From Betaproteobacteria bacterium (GTDB taxonomy: Bacteria > Pseudomonadota > Gammaproteobacteria > Burkholderiales > Casimicrobiaceae): 6,832 nt of DNA. Where the stretch lies: assembly GCA_013298455.1 (NCBI GenBank), contig JAAFHR010000177.1, positions 1 through 6,832 on the forward strand, in the 5' to 3' direction. Below, piece after piece: positions 5,953 through 6,832 of this stretch (its first letter is position 1; each line of letters opens with the position of its first letter). The notes under the pieces are model-generated. The model ran no database searches and had not been told where the DNA came from. It saw nothing but the letters and a program-made list of their open reading frames with translations. The translations under genes and the position numbers were made by a program.

Positions 5953-6246
5953 ATGCCCGCCTACGTCATCGCCTCAGTTAACGTGACCAATCCCGAACAA
6001 TACAAGGGCTATCAAGCGCTCACGCCGGCTGCGATTGCAGCGCACGGTGGTCGCTTTGTCGTTCGCGGTGGGGCGATGGAAGTGCTTGAAGGCGCGTGGC
6101 CGCACTCGCGTGTCGTCGTGCTCGAATTTCCAACGGTCGAAATCGCCAAGACGTTTTATAACTCCGCGCAGTACAGCGAGGCTCGCGAGAAGCGGGCTGG
6201 TGCGGCAGACTTCAACATGATTGTGATCGAGGGTCTCGCGCCCTAG
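5953..6246 (+). CDS. DUF1330 family small protein
   Basis: The protein has 97 residues and no signal peptide or membrane segment, so it is likely cytoplasmic. It fits the DUF1330 family, a dimeric alpha-beta (ferredoxin-like) fold related to stress-response and monooxygenase-like dimers. The matching parts are YVIASVNVTNPEQYKGY (4-20), HGGRFVVRGG (31-40), VLEGAWPHSRVVVLEFP (44-60), a tyrosine-bearing helix with the QYSEAREKR segment (73-81), and a final IVIEGL. No biochemical function is established for the family as far as I know, and the sequence shows none. The ribosome binding site is poor (AGAAAG, about eight bases upstream). The gene is 30 bases after kdsA and 44 before eno on the same strand, so it is probably co-transcribed. 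From memory, a DUF1330 gene in this position recurs in Burkholderiales, which suggests a conserved but unknown role. Confidence 0.88.
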   Translation: MPAYVIASVNVTNPEQYKGYQALTPAAIAAHGGRFVVRGGAMEVLEGAWPHSRVVVLEFPTVEIAKTFYNSAQYSEAREKRAGAADFNMIVIEGLAP

Positions 6247-6290
6247 CGATCCCGTCACCACTGAACATCGATTTACTTTAGAGGACATTC

Positions 6291-6832
6291 ATGAGCGCCA
6301 TTGTTGACGTTATCGCCCGAGAAATTTTGGATTCGCGCGGCAATCCCACCGTCGAAGCCGATGTGGTTTTAGAGAGCGGCGCGACCGGTCGCGCTGCTGT
6401 ACCGAGCGGTGCATCAACGGGTTCGCGTGAAGCGATTGAGCTCCGCGATGGCGACAAGTCGCGCTACCTTGGCAAGGGCGTGATGAAGGCAGTCGAATAC
6501 GTCAACACCGAAATTTGCGAAGCGCTCTTGGGGCTGGATGGCGAAGAGCAGACTCGAATTGATCGGGTGTTGATTGAGCTTGACGGCACGGAAAACAAAT
6601 CGCGGCTCGGTGCGAACGCCATGCTCGCGGTGTCCTGCGCTGTGGCTAAAGCCTCCGCCGAGGACTGTGGCTTGCCACTGTATCGCTACTTCGGCGGTGC
6701 GGGGCCCATGAGTTTGCCCGTACCGTTGATGAACGTGATCAATGGTGGTGCGCACGCCAACAACTCGGTTGATTTGCAAGAGTTCATGATTGTGCCGGTG
6801 GGGGCAACATCATTTCGCGAAGCGCTGCGCTG
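6291..6832 (+). CDS. eno: Enolase, N-terminal 180 residues (cut by the window end)
   Basis: The frame is open from the ATG at 6291 to the window edge, covering about 40 percent of a normal enolase of roughly 430 residues. Enolase interconverts 2-phosphoglycerate and phosphoenolpyruvate in glycolysis, and in many proteobacteria is also part of the RNA degradosome. Visible signatures are ILDSRGNPTVEADV (12-25), the mobile loop PSGASTGSREA (38-48, with S42), SRLGANAMLAVSCAVAKA (104-121), VPLMNVINGGAHANN (144-158, with H155) and DLQEFMIVP (161-169, with E164). The later magnesium ligands and catalytic lysine lie beyond the window. The start is supported by AGAGGA five bases upstream (6280-6285). 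It closes the visible pyrG-kdsA-DUF1330-eno run, and its product, PEP, is a KdsA substrate. Confidence 0.97.
   Translation, partial: MSAIVDVIAREILDSRGNPTVEADVVLESGATGRAAVPSGASTGSREAIELRDGDKSRYLGKGVMKAVEYVNTEICEALLGLDGEEQTRIDRVLIELDGTENKSRLGANAMLAVSCAVAKASAEDCGLPLYRYFGGAGPMSLPVPLMNVINGGAHANNSVDLQEFMIVPVGATSFREALR

Overview
The window looks like ordinary chromosomal housekeeping DNA from a proteobacterium, most likely a betaproteobacterium (Burkholderiales-like). The reasons are the order pyrG-kdsA-DUF1330-eno, a KdsA that matches the Burkholderia-type sequence rather than the E. coli type, and a queG/tsaE-amiC divergent pair. Base composition is moderately GC-rich and even across the genes. 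I cannot name a genus.

Left block (1-1893): the 5' end of a gene that looks like queG (tRNA queuosine synthesis) leaves the window on the minus strand. Its start overlaps the start of tsaE (tRNA t6A synthesis) on the plus strand. tsaE overlaps the Tat-exported cell-wall amidase gene amiC by 4 bases, so the two form a translationally coupled pair. A bidirectional hairpin terminator follows amiC.

Middle block (1894-3326): a minus-strand gene for a Tat-exported metallo-beta-lactamase-fold hydrolase of unknown substrate converges on amiC and shares its terminator. Upstream of it lies 441 bases without a credible gene. This stretch holds an 83-base palindromic repeat with internal 9-10-base periodicity, a smaller hairpin, and the probable pyrG promoter.

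Right block (3327-6832): four co-directional genes follow: pyrG (CTP synthase), kdsA (KDO-8-phosphate synthase, metal-dependent type), a small DUF1330 gene, and eno (enolase, cut by the window end). CTP and KDO-8-P both feed CMP-KDO formation for lipopolysaccharide, and enolase makes the phosphoenolpyruvate that KdsA uses, so the cluster is metabolically coherent. A perfect 22-bp inverted pair of REP-like sequences, with GTAG heads and internal mini-hairpins, sits between pyrG and kdsA and touches the kdsA ribosome binding site.

I see no defence system, prophage, CRISPR array, RNA gene or transposase. The points most worth a second look are the two dispersed-repeat-like elements, the overlapping divergent starts, and the orphan exported hydrolase.
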